The notes below the pieces were generated by a model that saw nothing but the letters and a program-made list of their open reading frames with translations, did no database searches and was not told the origin of the DNA. Made by a program: the position numbers and the translations under genes. 64,000 nucleotides of DNA from JACPIA01 sp964655995 (GTDB lineage: Bacteria > Patescibacteriota > Minisyncoccia > Phycocordibacterales > XYD1-FULL-46-19). This document shows positions 14,839 through 23,055 of the stretch, one piece after another (position 1 is the stretch's first letter; each line of letters starts with the position of its first letter). Location of the stretch: assembly GCA_964655995.1 (NCBI GenBank), contig CAZZPK010000001.1:87406-151405 (forward strand), in the 5' to 3' direction.

Positions 14839-15276
14839 CTACCCGTTTCCGTTCTCATTTCGGCTCGGAGCTTTGCTCCGGGCCGGTTTTTTGTTATTTA
14901 AAGTGGCGATCAGGTGGTCGAGCTTGTGCTCCAGTCGGATAATTCGATTCTCCTCCTCTTGCAACTCGCGCTCGGTTTTCTCAACGATTTTCTTCTCGCC
15001 CTTGAGTCCGGACATAATAATATGATCGCCGATAAACATCACCACAAAAACGCCGCTAAAAAGCATAATTAAGCTGCCGACAATAATCGACATCGGCCCG
15101 GTCATAAACGGATAATTGTCGGCGGTGTGCCACACTCCGCGCCAAAAGAGGACGACGCCGATACCGGAGACAAAGGCATACCAAATTGGTCGATAGCTCA
15201 AATAGCCGCGGACCTTATCCTCCACATGGTCAAAAAAGAGGCGAATCGATTTAAATTTAGGCATATTTGGCGTCAT
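14839..15276 (-). CDS. Two-helix membrane protein with cytoplasmic coiled coil
   Basis: A 145-residue protein. A basic N-terminus precedes two transmembrane segments (~residues 28-46 YAFVSGIGVVLFWRGVWH, and ~60-82 MSIIVGSLIMLFSGVFVVMF). A charged coiled coil follows (~90-127, KKIVEKTERELQEEENRIIR), then a polar tail. No family is recognised. It overlaps the end of the AI-2E-type transporter gene by 20 nt (8 nt if the second ATG is used), so the two are co-translated. Confidence 0.7.
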   Translation of the reverse strand: MTPNMPKFKSIRLFFDHVEDKVRGYLSYRPIWYAFVSGIGVVLFWRGVWHTADNYPFMTGPMSIIVGSLIMLFSGVFVVMFIGDHIIMSGLKGEKKIVEKTERELQEEENRIIRLEHKLDHLIATLNNKKPARSKAPSRNENGNG

Positions 15277-16285
15277 GATAAGCGTATAAGGTTAATAAAG
15301 CAAAAAAGAAACTAAGTACCAGCGGGCCCAAAATAAAGCCGGTCAGGCCAAAAAAGGCGAGTCCCCCAAGCACCGAGAGCAAAATCAAAAACGGATGCAA
15401 GGCGACGCCTCGGCCGACCAGCACCGGCCCCAGTAAATTGTCGATCAAACCGACGGCCAAAACTCCCCAAATCAGGAGTCCCAGGGCACTTGCGAGTGAG
15501 CCGGCCCAAAACAAATAAACAATCGCCGGCGTCAAAACTAAGGCAGTGCCTACCCCCGGGATTAGGGCGGCAATGGCGGCAACGCTGCCCCCGAGTACCG
15601 GCTGGGGTATGCCAAAGAGGGCAAAACCGATGCCGCTTAAAGTGCCCTGGATCACCGCCACGGTAAGTGAGCCGCGGATAACCGAGGTAACCGTGGTCTC
15701 GAGGCGGTGGAGGATAATCTCGGTCTCGCCCGCCGGCAAGGGCACGGTTTTAACCAGGCCTTGGCGCAGAGCGGCGCCGTCGCGCAGGAGGTAAAAGAGC
15801 GAGAGCAACATCAAAAAGAGATTGATCGCCACCGCGGCAAAGCCGCTAAAAAAGTTGCTGACATGCTCGACGAGCCAAGAGAGGATTTGGCTTCGTACCG
15901 AGTCGAGGTCGATGGTAATAAACGGACTAATCTCGCGTGCGATATTTTGGATTTGGGCGGCCAATTGCTCTAAGAGAGGCGAGGATGAGGAGGGGTCCAA
16001 GTAGGCATTGTAGAGATTGATCGTCTCTTGGGCCACCTGTGTGCCAATTAAGGCGATAACGGCCAAAATAATCAGACACAAGGCAATGACGGTAATTAAG
16101 GCGCTTGCCGTACCATGCCCGCCCAACCAGCGCCGGAGCCGGCGGTAAACCGGCTTGACCAAAATCGCCAAAACCAAGGCTAAAACCAAAGCATGGACAA
16201 AAGGCTTGATCAGCCAAGCGAGCAATACGACCACTAAACCCAACGCGGCAAGAAAAAAGACAGTTTCAATGGTTTGGCGGGTCAT
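15257..16285 (-). CDS. AI-2E/PerM-family membrane protein
   Basis: A 342-residue polytopic protein of the UPF0118/AI-2E exporter superfamily. There are paired N-terminal helices (VFFLAALGLVVVLLAWLIKP), a soluble segment ~residues 75-150, and C-terminal helices containing the family motifs GIPQPVLGGSVAAIAALIPG and LIDNLLGPVLVGRGVALHPF. Some members export autoinducer-2 or act as Na+/H+ antiporters; substrate here is unknown. It lies 3 bp downstream of the YqeY gene and overlaps the next gene, forming a three-gene leftward operon. Confidence 0.85.
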   Translation of the reverse strand: MTRQTIETVFFLAALGLVVVLLAWLIKPFVHALVLALVLAILVKPVYRRLRRWLGGHGTASALITVIALCLIILAVIALIGTQVAQETINLYNAYLDPSSSSPLLEQLAAQIQNIAREISPFITIDLDSVRSQILSWLVEHVSNFFSGFAAVAINLFLMLLSLFYLLRDGAALRQGLVKTVPLPAGETEIILHRLETTVTSVIRGSLTVAVIQGTLSGIGFALFGIPQPVLGGSVAAIAALIPGVGTALVLTPAIVYLFWAGSLASALGLLIWGVLAVGLIDNLLGPVLVGRGVALHPFLILLSVLGGLAFFGLTGFILGPLVLSFFFALLTLYAYHDAKYA

Positions 16286-16288
16286 AAT

Positions 16289-16738
16289 TTAAAATAAGTT
16301 GTCGACAACCTCTTTGACGACGGCACCATCGGCCGCGCCGCTTGTGGCTTTGATAATCGCTCCAACTAAGATACCGGCTTTAGCTTTGTCGGTTACACCC
16401 AACTCGGCTTTTTTGGCGGCGGCGATTTTGGCGATTTCCTCGCGCGACATTTGAGCTGGGAGATAGGTTTGGATAACAGCAAGCTCGGCGCTCTCGGCTT
16501 GGACCAAATCGTCCCGTCCGCCGGCTTTAAATTGCTCAATTGAGTCTTGGCGCTGGCGGGCGGCGCGCTTGATTACCGCTAGGGTCTCCTCATCGCTTAG
16601 CATCTCATCCGGTTTTTTGCCTTTGGCTACCAGCTCATTAGTCAAGGCGGAGACGAGTCCGCGAACCACCGCTAATTTAACCTGATCTTTGGCCTTCATC
16701 GCCGCCTTAATCTCATCTTTGATTTGTTGATGGAGCAT
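16289..16738 (-). CDS. GatB/YqeY domain protein
   Basis: A 149-residue YqeY-family protein. The family N-terminus LHQQIKDEIKAAMKAKDQVK, the central QRQDSIEQFKAGGRDDLVQAE and a C-terminal helical tRNA-binding-type domain (ADGAVVKEVVDNLF) are all seen. It resembles the tail domain of GatB; a role with aminoacyl-tRNA amidation or other tRNA transactions is assumed for the family, not shown. TACAAT ends 8 nt before the ATG on the minus strand, back to back with the helicase promoter. Confidence 0.9.
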   Translation of the reverse strand: MLHQQIKDEIKAAMKAKDQVKLAVVRGLVSALTNELVAKGKKPDEMLSDEETLAVIKRAARQRQDSIEQFKAGGRDDLVQAESAELAVIQTYLPAQMSREEIAKIAAAKKAELGVTDKAKAGILVGAIIKATSGAADGAVVKEVVDNLF

Positions 16739-16776
16739 ATACCGCTATTGTAGCAAAATTACGTTATACTGCCACT

Positions 16777-19758
16777 ATGGAAGGCGAGCTTAAATTCCAA
16801 AGGCTTTACGCCAGGCTTAATCTTGGGCAAAAACAGGCGGTAGATGCCGTGGAGGGGCCGGTCATGGTGGTGGCCGGTCCCGGTACCGGCAAGACCCAAG
16901 TGCTCACTTTGCGCATTGCCAATATTTTGCGGGCAACCGACACCGCACCGGCCAATATTTTGGCGCTGACTTTTACTGAGGCGGCGGCGGCCAATATGCG
17001 CTCCCGCTTGGCTGAGATCATCGGCAGCCGGGCTTATGCCGTCGTGATCAGCACCTTCCACGGTTTTTGCAACGGTATTATCCGCCAATATCCGGAGCAT
17101 TTTCCCCGCATTATCGGCGCTCGTGCCATTACCGAGGTGGATCAGGTGCGGATGATCGAGGAGCTGGTTGGCGCGCTGCCGCTCGTACTCCTTAAGCCTT
17201 TTGGCGATCCGCTCCTTTACATCCGCTCGATTGTGGCGGCCATCAGCGACTTAAAGCGCGAGGGCATCACGCCGGAAAAATTTGGCGCCTTGGTCGCCAA
17301 CGCCCAAAAAACATTGGCCGGGCGAGCGGATCGCGTCCACACCAAGGGCGCCCACCAAGGCAAAGTCAAGGCTGAGATCCTAAAGCAGGAAAAAGATTTG
17401 GCCAAAAACGAGGAGCTCTCCCGCGTTTATGCCGCTTATCAAGCCAAGCTGGCTGCCGACAAGGCTTACGATTACAGCGATATGATTATGGAGGTGCTCG
17501 CGGTGCTGGCGCAGGATGAGACCCTGCGCCAAATTCTCCAGGAGGAGCACCAGTATATTTTAATCGACGAGCATCAAGACACCAATAACGCTCAAAATAA
17601 AATTATCGAGTTGTTAGCCAGTTTTCACCCCGAGCCCAATTTATTTGTGGTGGGGGATGAAAAGCAAGCTATTTTCCGCTTTCAAGGCGCCTCGCTCCAA
17701 AACTTTTTATATTTCAAAAAATTATACCCCAATGCTCTTTTAATTACTCTGACCGAGAATTACCGCTCCCAGCAAACGGTGCTCGATGCCGCTCACAGTT
17801 TGCTGCCGACAACGGCCGCCGCCGGCGGAGCCCAAGTGAGGCTAGAGGCCAAAAGCAAGCATGCGCCGGCGCCGGTTAAAATCGCGGCTTTTAGCCGGCC
17901 GGCGGCGGAGCATTTTGCCGTAGCCGCTCTGATCAAAGAGCAAATCGCGGCCGGGGCGGTGCCCGAGGAGATTGCCGTACTTTATCGCGACAACAAAGAC
18001 GCCTTCCCTTTGGCGCGGGCACTTGAGCAAGCGGGCCTCAATTGCATCATTGAATCGGATCAGGATTTATTGACTCAAGGCGATGTCCGCCGGTTGATTA
18101 TCATTTTGGAGGCGGTAGAGCGCTTTGGCGACGACGAGGCACTGGCCAAATTGCTGCATCTTGATCTGTTTAAACTCGATCCACTTGCGGTATATCAGCT
18201 GATCGGACAAGCCGCCAAAGACAAGCGCCCGCTTTACGAGCTTTTAAAAGAGACCGCCGCTTTTGCCCCTGTCTATGAGCAGGTGGCGCGCTGGCGACAA
18301 ACATCCGCCAATGACAATTTGCCGGCCTTGTTTGAGCAAATCGTCTGGGAGTCGGGTATTTTGCCGCGCCTGCTCGGTGCTCCCGATGCCCTTGACCGAC
18401 TGGAAGCGCTCGAGCGGCTGGCACTTGAGATTGGCATTTTGCTTGAGAGTCATCCGGAGGCTATGCTTGCCGATTTTTTAACTTATCTGGGGACGGTGAG
18501 GGCACACGGCCTGTTGATCAAGCGCTCGCGTGCCGGCGGCCTGCCCGGGCGTGTGCGTTTAATGACTGCCCACCGAGCCAAGGGGCTTGAGTTTGATTAT
18601 GTGTACATTACCGGCGTTTATGACGGGCACTTTGGCGGCCAGCGTCGGCGCGAGTTGATCAAACTACTGCCCGACATTTATGGCGATTTGGCCGAGAGCG
18701 GCGATGCTACCGAGGATGAGCGCCGCCTGTTTTACGTGGCTTTAACGCGCGCTCGGCGGGCGGTGTTTATCAGTTATGCCACCGAGAGTCTCGCCGGCAA
18801 AGAGCAGCTGCCGTCCCAGTTTTTGGCCGAGATCAAAGACGAGTTCAAAAACCAATTTGATACCACAGAGCTCGAGACGCGCTTTGCCCGCGAGAGGGGA
18901 TCGCTTTCCGCCCCGGCCGCCGGTACGGCGGCCGGGGCTGATTATCGCGATTGGATCCGGGCCGCTTTGGCCGAGCAAGGACTATCGGTCTCGGCGCTGA
19001 ACAATTATTTGCTGTGCCCGTGGCGCTATTTTTACCGCAACTTGATCCGCTTGCCCGAGGCCAAGCCAGCCAGCGCTTTGTACGGTACGGCGGTGCACAA
19101 CGCCTTGGCCGATTTATTTAGACGACTCAAGAGCGAGCCGGTAAGTAAAGAGGAGCTCTTGGCCGGGTTTGAGTACCATTTGCGCCGTGAGCCGCTTTTG
19201 GCCGGCGCTTTTGACCAAGCGCTTAACAAGGGCCAAAAGGCGCTGGCCGGCTGGTATGACCGGTATCATGCCGACTGGGACGGCAAGATCTTTTTAACCG
19301 AGTTCGATATTAAGGGCGTGCTCTTAACTCCTGAAATTAAATTAAACGGCAAAATCGACAGGTTGGAGTTTTTGGGCGGTGGCAATCAAGTTTTGGTGAC
19401 TGACTACAAAACGCGCCAACCTTTAACACCCAAAGAGATTAAGGGCGAGACCAAAGACGATGACGGGAGCTACTTTAGGCAATTGGTGTTTTACAAATTA
19501 TTGCTTGACCGCTACGACAACGGCAAATATAAAATGATGGCGGGGGAAATTGATTTTATTGAGCCCTCCTCCGCTAAAGCTACAGAGGGCAGGCCTATCT
19601 ATAAAAAAGAAAAATTTGAAATCGCTGATTCGGATATTAAAAATCTAGAAGAGACAATTAAACGTGTGGCGACCGAGATCGCCGAGCTGGCTTTTTGGAG
19701 TAGGCGCTGCGACGACAAAACTTGCCAATATTGCGCTCTCCGCGAGCTGGTCACGTAG
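16777..19758 (+). CDS. UvrD/Rep-type helicase fused to RecB-like Fe-S nuclease
   Basis: A 993-residue SF1A helicase-nuclease, probably for double-strand-break end processing. Helicase: Walker A GPGTGKTQVLTLRIA (~residues 34-48), ALTFTEAAA, QYILIDEHQDTN (motif II), VVGDEKQAIFRFQGA, LTENYRSQQ, MTAHRAKGLEFDYVYI and YVALTRARRA. From ~730, LNNYLLCPWRYFYRN, then GKIDRLEFL and VTDYKTRQ give a PD-(D/E)XK nuclease. The end CDDKTCQYCAL with the earlier Cys suggests a four-Cys Fe-S cluster as in AddB/AdnB. A palindrome-encoded insert (PSSAKATEGRP) lies near residues 929-940. TATACT ends 6 nt before the ATG. Confidence 0.9.
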   Translation: MEGELKFQRLYARLNLGQKQAVDAVEGPVMVVAGPGTGKTQVLTLRIANILRATDTAPANILALTFTEAAAANMRSRLAEIIGSRAYAVVISTFHGFCNGIIRQYPEHFPRIIGARAITEVDQVRMIEELVGALPLVLLKPFGDPLLYIRSIVAAISDLKREGITPEKFGALVANAQKTLAGRADRVHTKGAHQGKVKAEILKQEKDLAKNEELSRVYAAYQAKLAADKAYDYSDMIMEVLAVLAQDETLRQILQEEHQYILIDEHQDTNNAQNKIIELLASFHPEPNLFVVGDEKQAIFRFQGASLQNFLYFKKLYPNALLITLTENYRSQQTVLDAAHSLLPTTAAAGGAQVRLEAKSKHAPAPVKIAAFSRPAAEHFAVAALIKEQIAAGAVPEEIAVLYRDNKDAFPLARALEQAGLNCIIESDQDLLTQGDVRRLIIILEAVERFGDDEALAKLLHLDLFKLDPLAVYQLIGQAAKDKRPLYELLKETAAFAPVYEQVARWRQTSANDNLPALFEQIVWESGILPRLLGAPDALDRLEALERLALEIGILLESHPEAMLADFLTYLGTVRAHGLLIKRSRAGGLPGRVRLMTAHRAKGLEFDYVYITGVYDGHFGGQRRRELIKLLPDIYGDLAESGDATEDERRLFYVALTRARRAVFISYATESLAGKEQLPSQFLAEIKDEFKNQFDTTELETRFARERGSLSAPAAGTAAGADYRDWIRAALAEQGLSVSALNNYLLCPWRYFYRNLIRLPEAKPASALYGTAVHNALADLFRRLKSEPVSKEELLAGFEYHLRREPLLAGAFDQALNKGQKALAGWYDRYHADWDGKIFLTEFDIKGVLLTPEIKLNGKIDRLEFLGGGNQVLVTDYKTRQPLTPKEIKGETKDDDGSYFRQLVFYKLLLDRYDNGKYKMMAGEIDFIEPSSAKATEGRPIYKKEKFEIADSDIKNLEETIKRVATEIAELAFWSRRCDDKTCQYCALRELVT
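19563..19590. repeat. In-frame palindromic insert in the helicase-nuclease gene
   Basis: GCCCTC/GAGGGC outer stem and GCT/AGC inner stem with a 4-nt internal loop, encoding PSSAKATEG. From memory this peptide recurs as an insert in unrelated Patescibacteria proteins. It lies between the nuclease core and the C-terminal Cys cluster, a place that tolerates extra residues. Confidence 0.55.
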
Positions 19759-19763
19759 GGTAC

Positions 19764-19791
19764 TTGACAAATTGTGGGGATTTGCTATACT
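19764..19791 (+). promoter_or_regulatory. Near-consensus promoter of an ncRNA
   Basis: TTGACA (19764-19769), a 16-bp spacer, and TATACT (19786-19791). It is one of the few full consensus -35 boxes in the window. No start codon with a sensible ORF follows. Confidence 0.75.
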
Positions 19792-19797
19792 GGGGGG

Positions 19798-20007
19798 GTA
19801 GAGGGCCGGTTTGTGCGAGTTGGGTAAAATATTGCAAAAGATACACCCCACCTCGCCATTACGGCTCAATGTTTGACGGGCGAAGGCGGTCAATGGACCG
19901 CTCATTCCCCCGAAAAAGATCGGCACAGCGTGGGCAATAGTCCCATTCGCGGGTCGATCAAATGAATAAGGCCTCCGCTGTGCGCACAGCGGAGGCCAAT
20001 TTTTTTT
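19798..20007 (+). ncRNA. Unidentified ~210-nt structured ncRNA
   Basis: A strong promoter and a strong terminator enclose ~210 nt without a credible ORF. Local folds seen by eye: GCGGTC-AATG-GACCGC; GATCG...GCG-TGGG...CCCA-TT-CGC...CGATC; and CCTCGCC with GGCGAAGG. I see no tmRNA, RNase P, 4.5S (no GGAAG tetraloop region) or 5S signature. Size and isolation are compatible with 6S RNA, but the 5' and 3' ends do not form an obvious closing stem. Identity is left open. Confidence 0.6.
19970..20007 (+). terminator. Terminator of the 19.8-kb ncRNA
   Basis: Eleven-base arms GGCCTCCGCTG/CAGCGGAGGCC around TGCGCA, then AA and eight T. It lies 8 bp before the end of the convergent MFS gene. Confidence 0.9.
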
Positions 20008-20015
20008 GGTTTAAA

Positions 20016-21188
20016 TTATTTAGTATCTAATAAGCGATACGTAGGGATCAAACCGACAAACATCAGGAGGCCCAAGGCAAAAAAGATTTGCGGCAGAGCG
20101 AGGTAGGCCAGGAGGGCGCTTACTGCCAGGGGCGCAATAATGTAAGAGACGGGGATGGCGTCGCGGGAGAGGCTGACGATAGCGGCATCATCACCGTCGA
20201 TTTTTTTAAATAAATAAATCTCCTTCATCGCCTCGATGGCGCTGGCGCCGACGCGCGTCATAAACAGGAGCCCGCCCCAAACAACCAGCGAGCTTGAGTC
20301 GACAAACGGGATAAACAAGGTAAATAGCCCGGCAATAGTGAGCCCCACCGCCAAAATCTCTTTCTCACCCAGCCAGCGGTCGGCCAGCCGTCCCAGCGGA
20401 TACTCCAACAACACAAACGGCAAGAGCATTAAAGTAAAGATGACGCCGATCTCCGACCAAGAGAGGCCGATCTCCTGGGTCAAATAAAGCGGCAGGTAAA
20501 TAACCATCACCGCGTAAAAAAAGTTAAGCAATAAGTCGATCCACAGGATCCGGCGCAGATTGGCGATGCGACTAGTATTTTTAAATAGCAGGCTTTTGAC
20601 CACGGCCAATAAGGAGCGGCCGGAGACCGGCTTGATCTCGGAGCGGGCCAGGTAGCGTGTCGCGACATACAGGAGCGGCACCAGCGTTAAGGCGGCCAAA
20701 AAGTACAAGCTCTCAAAGCCCCAAGCGGTAATCAAGATGCCGGCGACGAGAGGCGAGAAGAGCCAAGCAAAATTGATGACGGTCAAAAACAGACCCCTGA
20801 TCTCGCCGGTGTGGCCGTCATTTGACAGATGCTCGAGATATAAATCGAGAGTAAAACGGAGGACAAACATCGCCGCGTAGTAAAAACCAAACAAGCCGAG
20901 CGCCCACCATTTAAGGCTGGGCCCGGTGGAGAGGATCACTAAAGCGAACAAGGTTAAACTGCCAACGGCGGTTACTACCGCAATATTGCCAAACCAACGG
21001 ACCAGTGTCGGCGTAGCCGCCAGAGCGATAATTGCCGCCACCGACGACAAAGTGTAAACCAAACCGACTTTTTGATCGGAGACAATGGTCGCCAAAAAGG
21101 AGGAGTTGACGTAAGCTGGCAAAGCCGTGGCTACCGCGACGGCAAAACCGGCGACATAAGTAAATAAACGCGCGCGCTTTACAGGCAT
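20016..21188 (-). CDS. MFS transporter
   Basis: A 390-residue protein with ~12 hydrophobic helices in the two-times-six MFS arrangement. The cytoplasmic loop after helix 2-3 is degenerate, but the second-half motif EYPLGRLADRWLGEKEILAV (~residues 263-282) matches MFS motif A (GxLaDrxGrk). No substrate-specific feature is visible. Its neighbour rnj lies 9 bp upstream on the same strand, but the functions are unrelated, so they are merely co-transcribed. Confidence 0.85.
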   Translation of the reverse strand: MPVKRARLFTYVAGFAVAVATALPAYVNSSFLATIVSDQKVGLVYTLSSVAAIIALAATPTLVRWFGNIAVVTAVGSLTLFALVILSTGPSLKWWALGLFGFYYAAMFVLRFTLDLYLEHLSNDGHTGEIRGLFLTVINFAWLFSPLVAGILITAWGFESLYFLAALTLVPLLYVATRYLARSEIKPVSGRSLLAVVKSLLFKNTSRIANLRRILWIDLLLNFFYAVMVIYLPLYLTQEIGLSWSEIGVIFTLMLLPFVLLEYPLGRLADRWLGEKEILAVGLTIAGLFTLFIPFVDSSSLVVWGGLLFMTRVGASAIEAMKEIYLFKKIDGDDAAIVSLSRDAIPVSYIIAPLAVSALLAYLALPQIFFALGLLMFVGLIPTYRLLDTK

Positions 21189-21197
21189 TGCCTACTA

Positions 21198-23030
21198 TTA
21201 TACCTCAATTAAAACTGGCAGAATAATCGGTCGTTTGTGGGTTTTTTGGAACAAGTAACGCCCGACGTCCTCGCGGATGGCATTTTTAACGTAATCAAAA
21301 TTGATTGGGTTCATCTGCTTGGTGGAGTCCTCGATGATTTTTTTGACTTGGCCGCGCACTTGACGGAGGAGATCCTGCGACTCTTTTAAGTAAATAAATC
21401 CGCGCGAGATAATGTCGGGCGACTTGCGCACCTGGCCGGTTTTTAAGTCGACCATCGCAATAATTACAAACATGCCGTCTTGGGCCAGGGCTTGACGGTC
21501 GCGGATTACGACCTCCTGGACATTGCCGGCGCCCAAGCCGTCGACCATTACCACTTTGCTCGAGACGGTCTCTTTGTGGGCAAAAATGCGTTCGCCTCCG
21601 TCGGCAATCTCGATCACCATGCCGTTGTCAGGTACAATAGCGTTTTGCTCCGCCACGCCCAAGCGCCGGGCCATGTCGGCATGGACGCAAAGCATGGAAT
21701 GGTGGCCATGCACCGGGATAAAAAATTTGGGCTTGAGCATTTTGTGTATCCACTCAAGCTCGCCCTGGTACGAGTGGCCGGAGGAGTGGACGTCGGCAAT
21801 GCCGTGGTGGATGATCTTAGCTCCCTGGCGCGAGAGATTGTCTTTTAATTTTTGGACGCTTTTCTCATTGCCGGGGATTACCGAGGAGGAAAGCAGGATC
21901 GTATCGCCCTTTTTAAGTTTGATATGTTTGTGTTCTTTGGTGGACATCCGCATTAAGGCGGCAAACTCGTCGCCTTGGGCGCCGGTGGCCAAGATCACTA
22001 TCCGGTTTTCCGGATGATCGCCGATCTGCTCGGCCGGGATAATCGTTTCTTTTTTGATTTTTAAGATCCCCAGCTCTTTGGCGATCTCCACATTGGTGCG
22101 CATTGAGCGTCCCTCCACCACCACTTTTTTGCCCAGGCTCTCGGCGGCTTGGACCATGTAAACGATGCGCTCAAACATCGAAGCAAAAGTGCCGATCACG
22201 ATGCGGCCCGGGACATTGGCGATGATTTGGCGTAGATTGGCTTGGACCTCACGCTCAGGGTAAGAGAAGCCGGGCTTTTCCACATTGGTGGACTCGGCTA
22301 CCAGGAGCAAAGTTTTTTCTTTGCCCAGCTTTTCAAAAGTTTTTACTTCGCTTTCGACCGGGATATTGTCCTTGGTGTCGATTTTAATGTCGCCGGTAAA
22401 GATGATGTTGCCGTAAGGGGTGTCGATAATTACGCCAAACGAGTCCGGAATCGTGTGGGTAACGGTAAAAAAACGGATTTTAAAATGACCCAAGGTTAGG
22501 CGCTCGTTGGGCTCGACGGTTTGGAGGTTAAGCGGCGGCAGATGAGGGAATTCTTCCTGGCGCTTTTTAATCATCACCGCCGAGAGGAGGGTGGTGTAAA
22601 TCGTCGGGTTGCCGATTTTAGGCATGATGTAGGGGATGCCGCCGATATGGTCCAAGTGGGCATGGGTTATGACCACGCCTTTGATGCGGTGCTTGTTTTG
22701 CTCCAAGTAAGTGGCGTCGGGGATAATATAGTCCACGCCCGGCGTCTCGTCGTCGGGGAAAGTAAAGCCCATGTCGATGACCAAAATGTCGCCCTCATAC
22801 TCGACGGCGGTCATATTTTTGCCCACCTCCTCGACGCCGCCCAAGGGGATGATGCGGATATTGCCCGGCTCAAGCGGCGGCAGCGCTTTGGTGCTGGCTG
22901 GCCGCGGCTTGAGACCGATTGGGCGCGCAAGCGGCCGCCGCGGCGGGCGCTTGCCGCCGCGGCGGCGAGGACCAAAGCTCCGTCCGGGAGCGGTGGTGGT
23001 TGGTTTTGCGGTTGTTTGATCTGGAGTCAT
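21198..23030 (-). CDS. rnj: Ribonuclease J
   Basis: A 610-residue metallo-β-lactamase/β-CASP RNase (5'-3' exo and endo activity, mRNA decay and rRNA maturation). The N-terminal ~45 residues are an Arg/Pro/Lys-rich extension (GRSFGPRRRGGKRPPRRPLA), absent from the standard enzyme. The core then has IRIIPLGGVEEVGKNM, the metal site VITHAHLDHIGG, GDIKID, the β-CASP region ILATGAQGDEFAALMRMS, HSSGHSYQGELEWI and PVHGHHSML. Length is otherwise normal. The basic tail may tether RNA; that is inference. It is likely a main RNA-decay enzyme here, with RNase R at 47645. Confidence 0.94.
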   Translation of the reverse strand: MTPDQTTAKPTTTAPGRSFGPRRRGGKRPPRRPLARPIGLKPRPASTKALPPLEPGNIRIIPLGGVEEVGKNMTAVEYEGDILVIDMGFTFPDDETPGVDYIIPDATYLEQNKHRIKGVVITHAHLDHIGGIPYIMPKIGNPTIYTTLLSAVMIKKRQEEFPHLPPLNLQTVEPNERLTLGHFKIRFFTVTHTIPDSFGVIIDTPYGNIIFTGDIKIDTKDNIPVESEVKTFEKLGKEKTLLLVAESTNVEKPGFSYPEREVQANLRQIIANVPGRIVIGTFASMFERIVYMVQAAESLGKKVVVEGRSMRTNVEIAKELGILKIKKETIIPAEQIGDHPENRIVILATGAQGDEFAALMRMSTKEHKHIKLKKGDTILLSSSVIPGNEKSVQKLKDNLSRQGAKIIHHGIADVHSSGHSYQGELEWIHKMLKPKFFIPVHGHHSMLCVHADMARRLGVAEQNAIVPDNGMVIEIADGGERIFAHKETVSSKVVMVDGLGAGNVQEVVIRDRQALAQDGMFVIIAMVDLKTGQVRKSPDIISRGFIYLKESQDLLRQVRGQVKKIIEDSTKQMNPINFDYVKNAIREDVGRYLFQKTHKRPIILPVLIEV

Positions 23031-23055
23031 AAATATTTGTTAAGCGGTTAATTAA

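Noticed and set aside
19722..19940. 72-codon ORF in the ncRNA region
   Set aside because: It starts inside the helicase gene and crosses the ncRNA promoter; composition is not protein-like.
19798..20007. Assigning the ncRNA as 6S, 4.5S, tmRNA or RNase P RNA
   Set aside because: None of the diagnostic conserved segments could be found by eye, and the ends do not form the long closing stem of 6S RNA.
21484..21500. Extra copies of the palindrome core (TTGACGGTCGCGG here; GTTTGACGGTCGCGTC near 39500)
   Set aside because: Both are in coding sequence, lack the CGTCAA half and the outer arms; coincidental.
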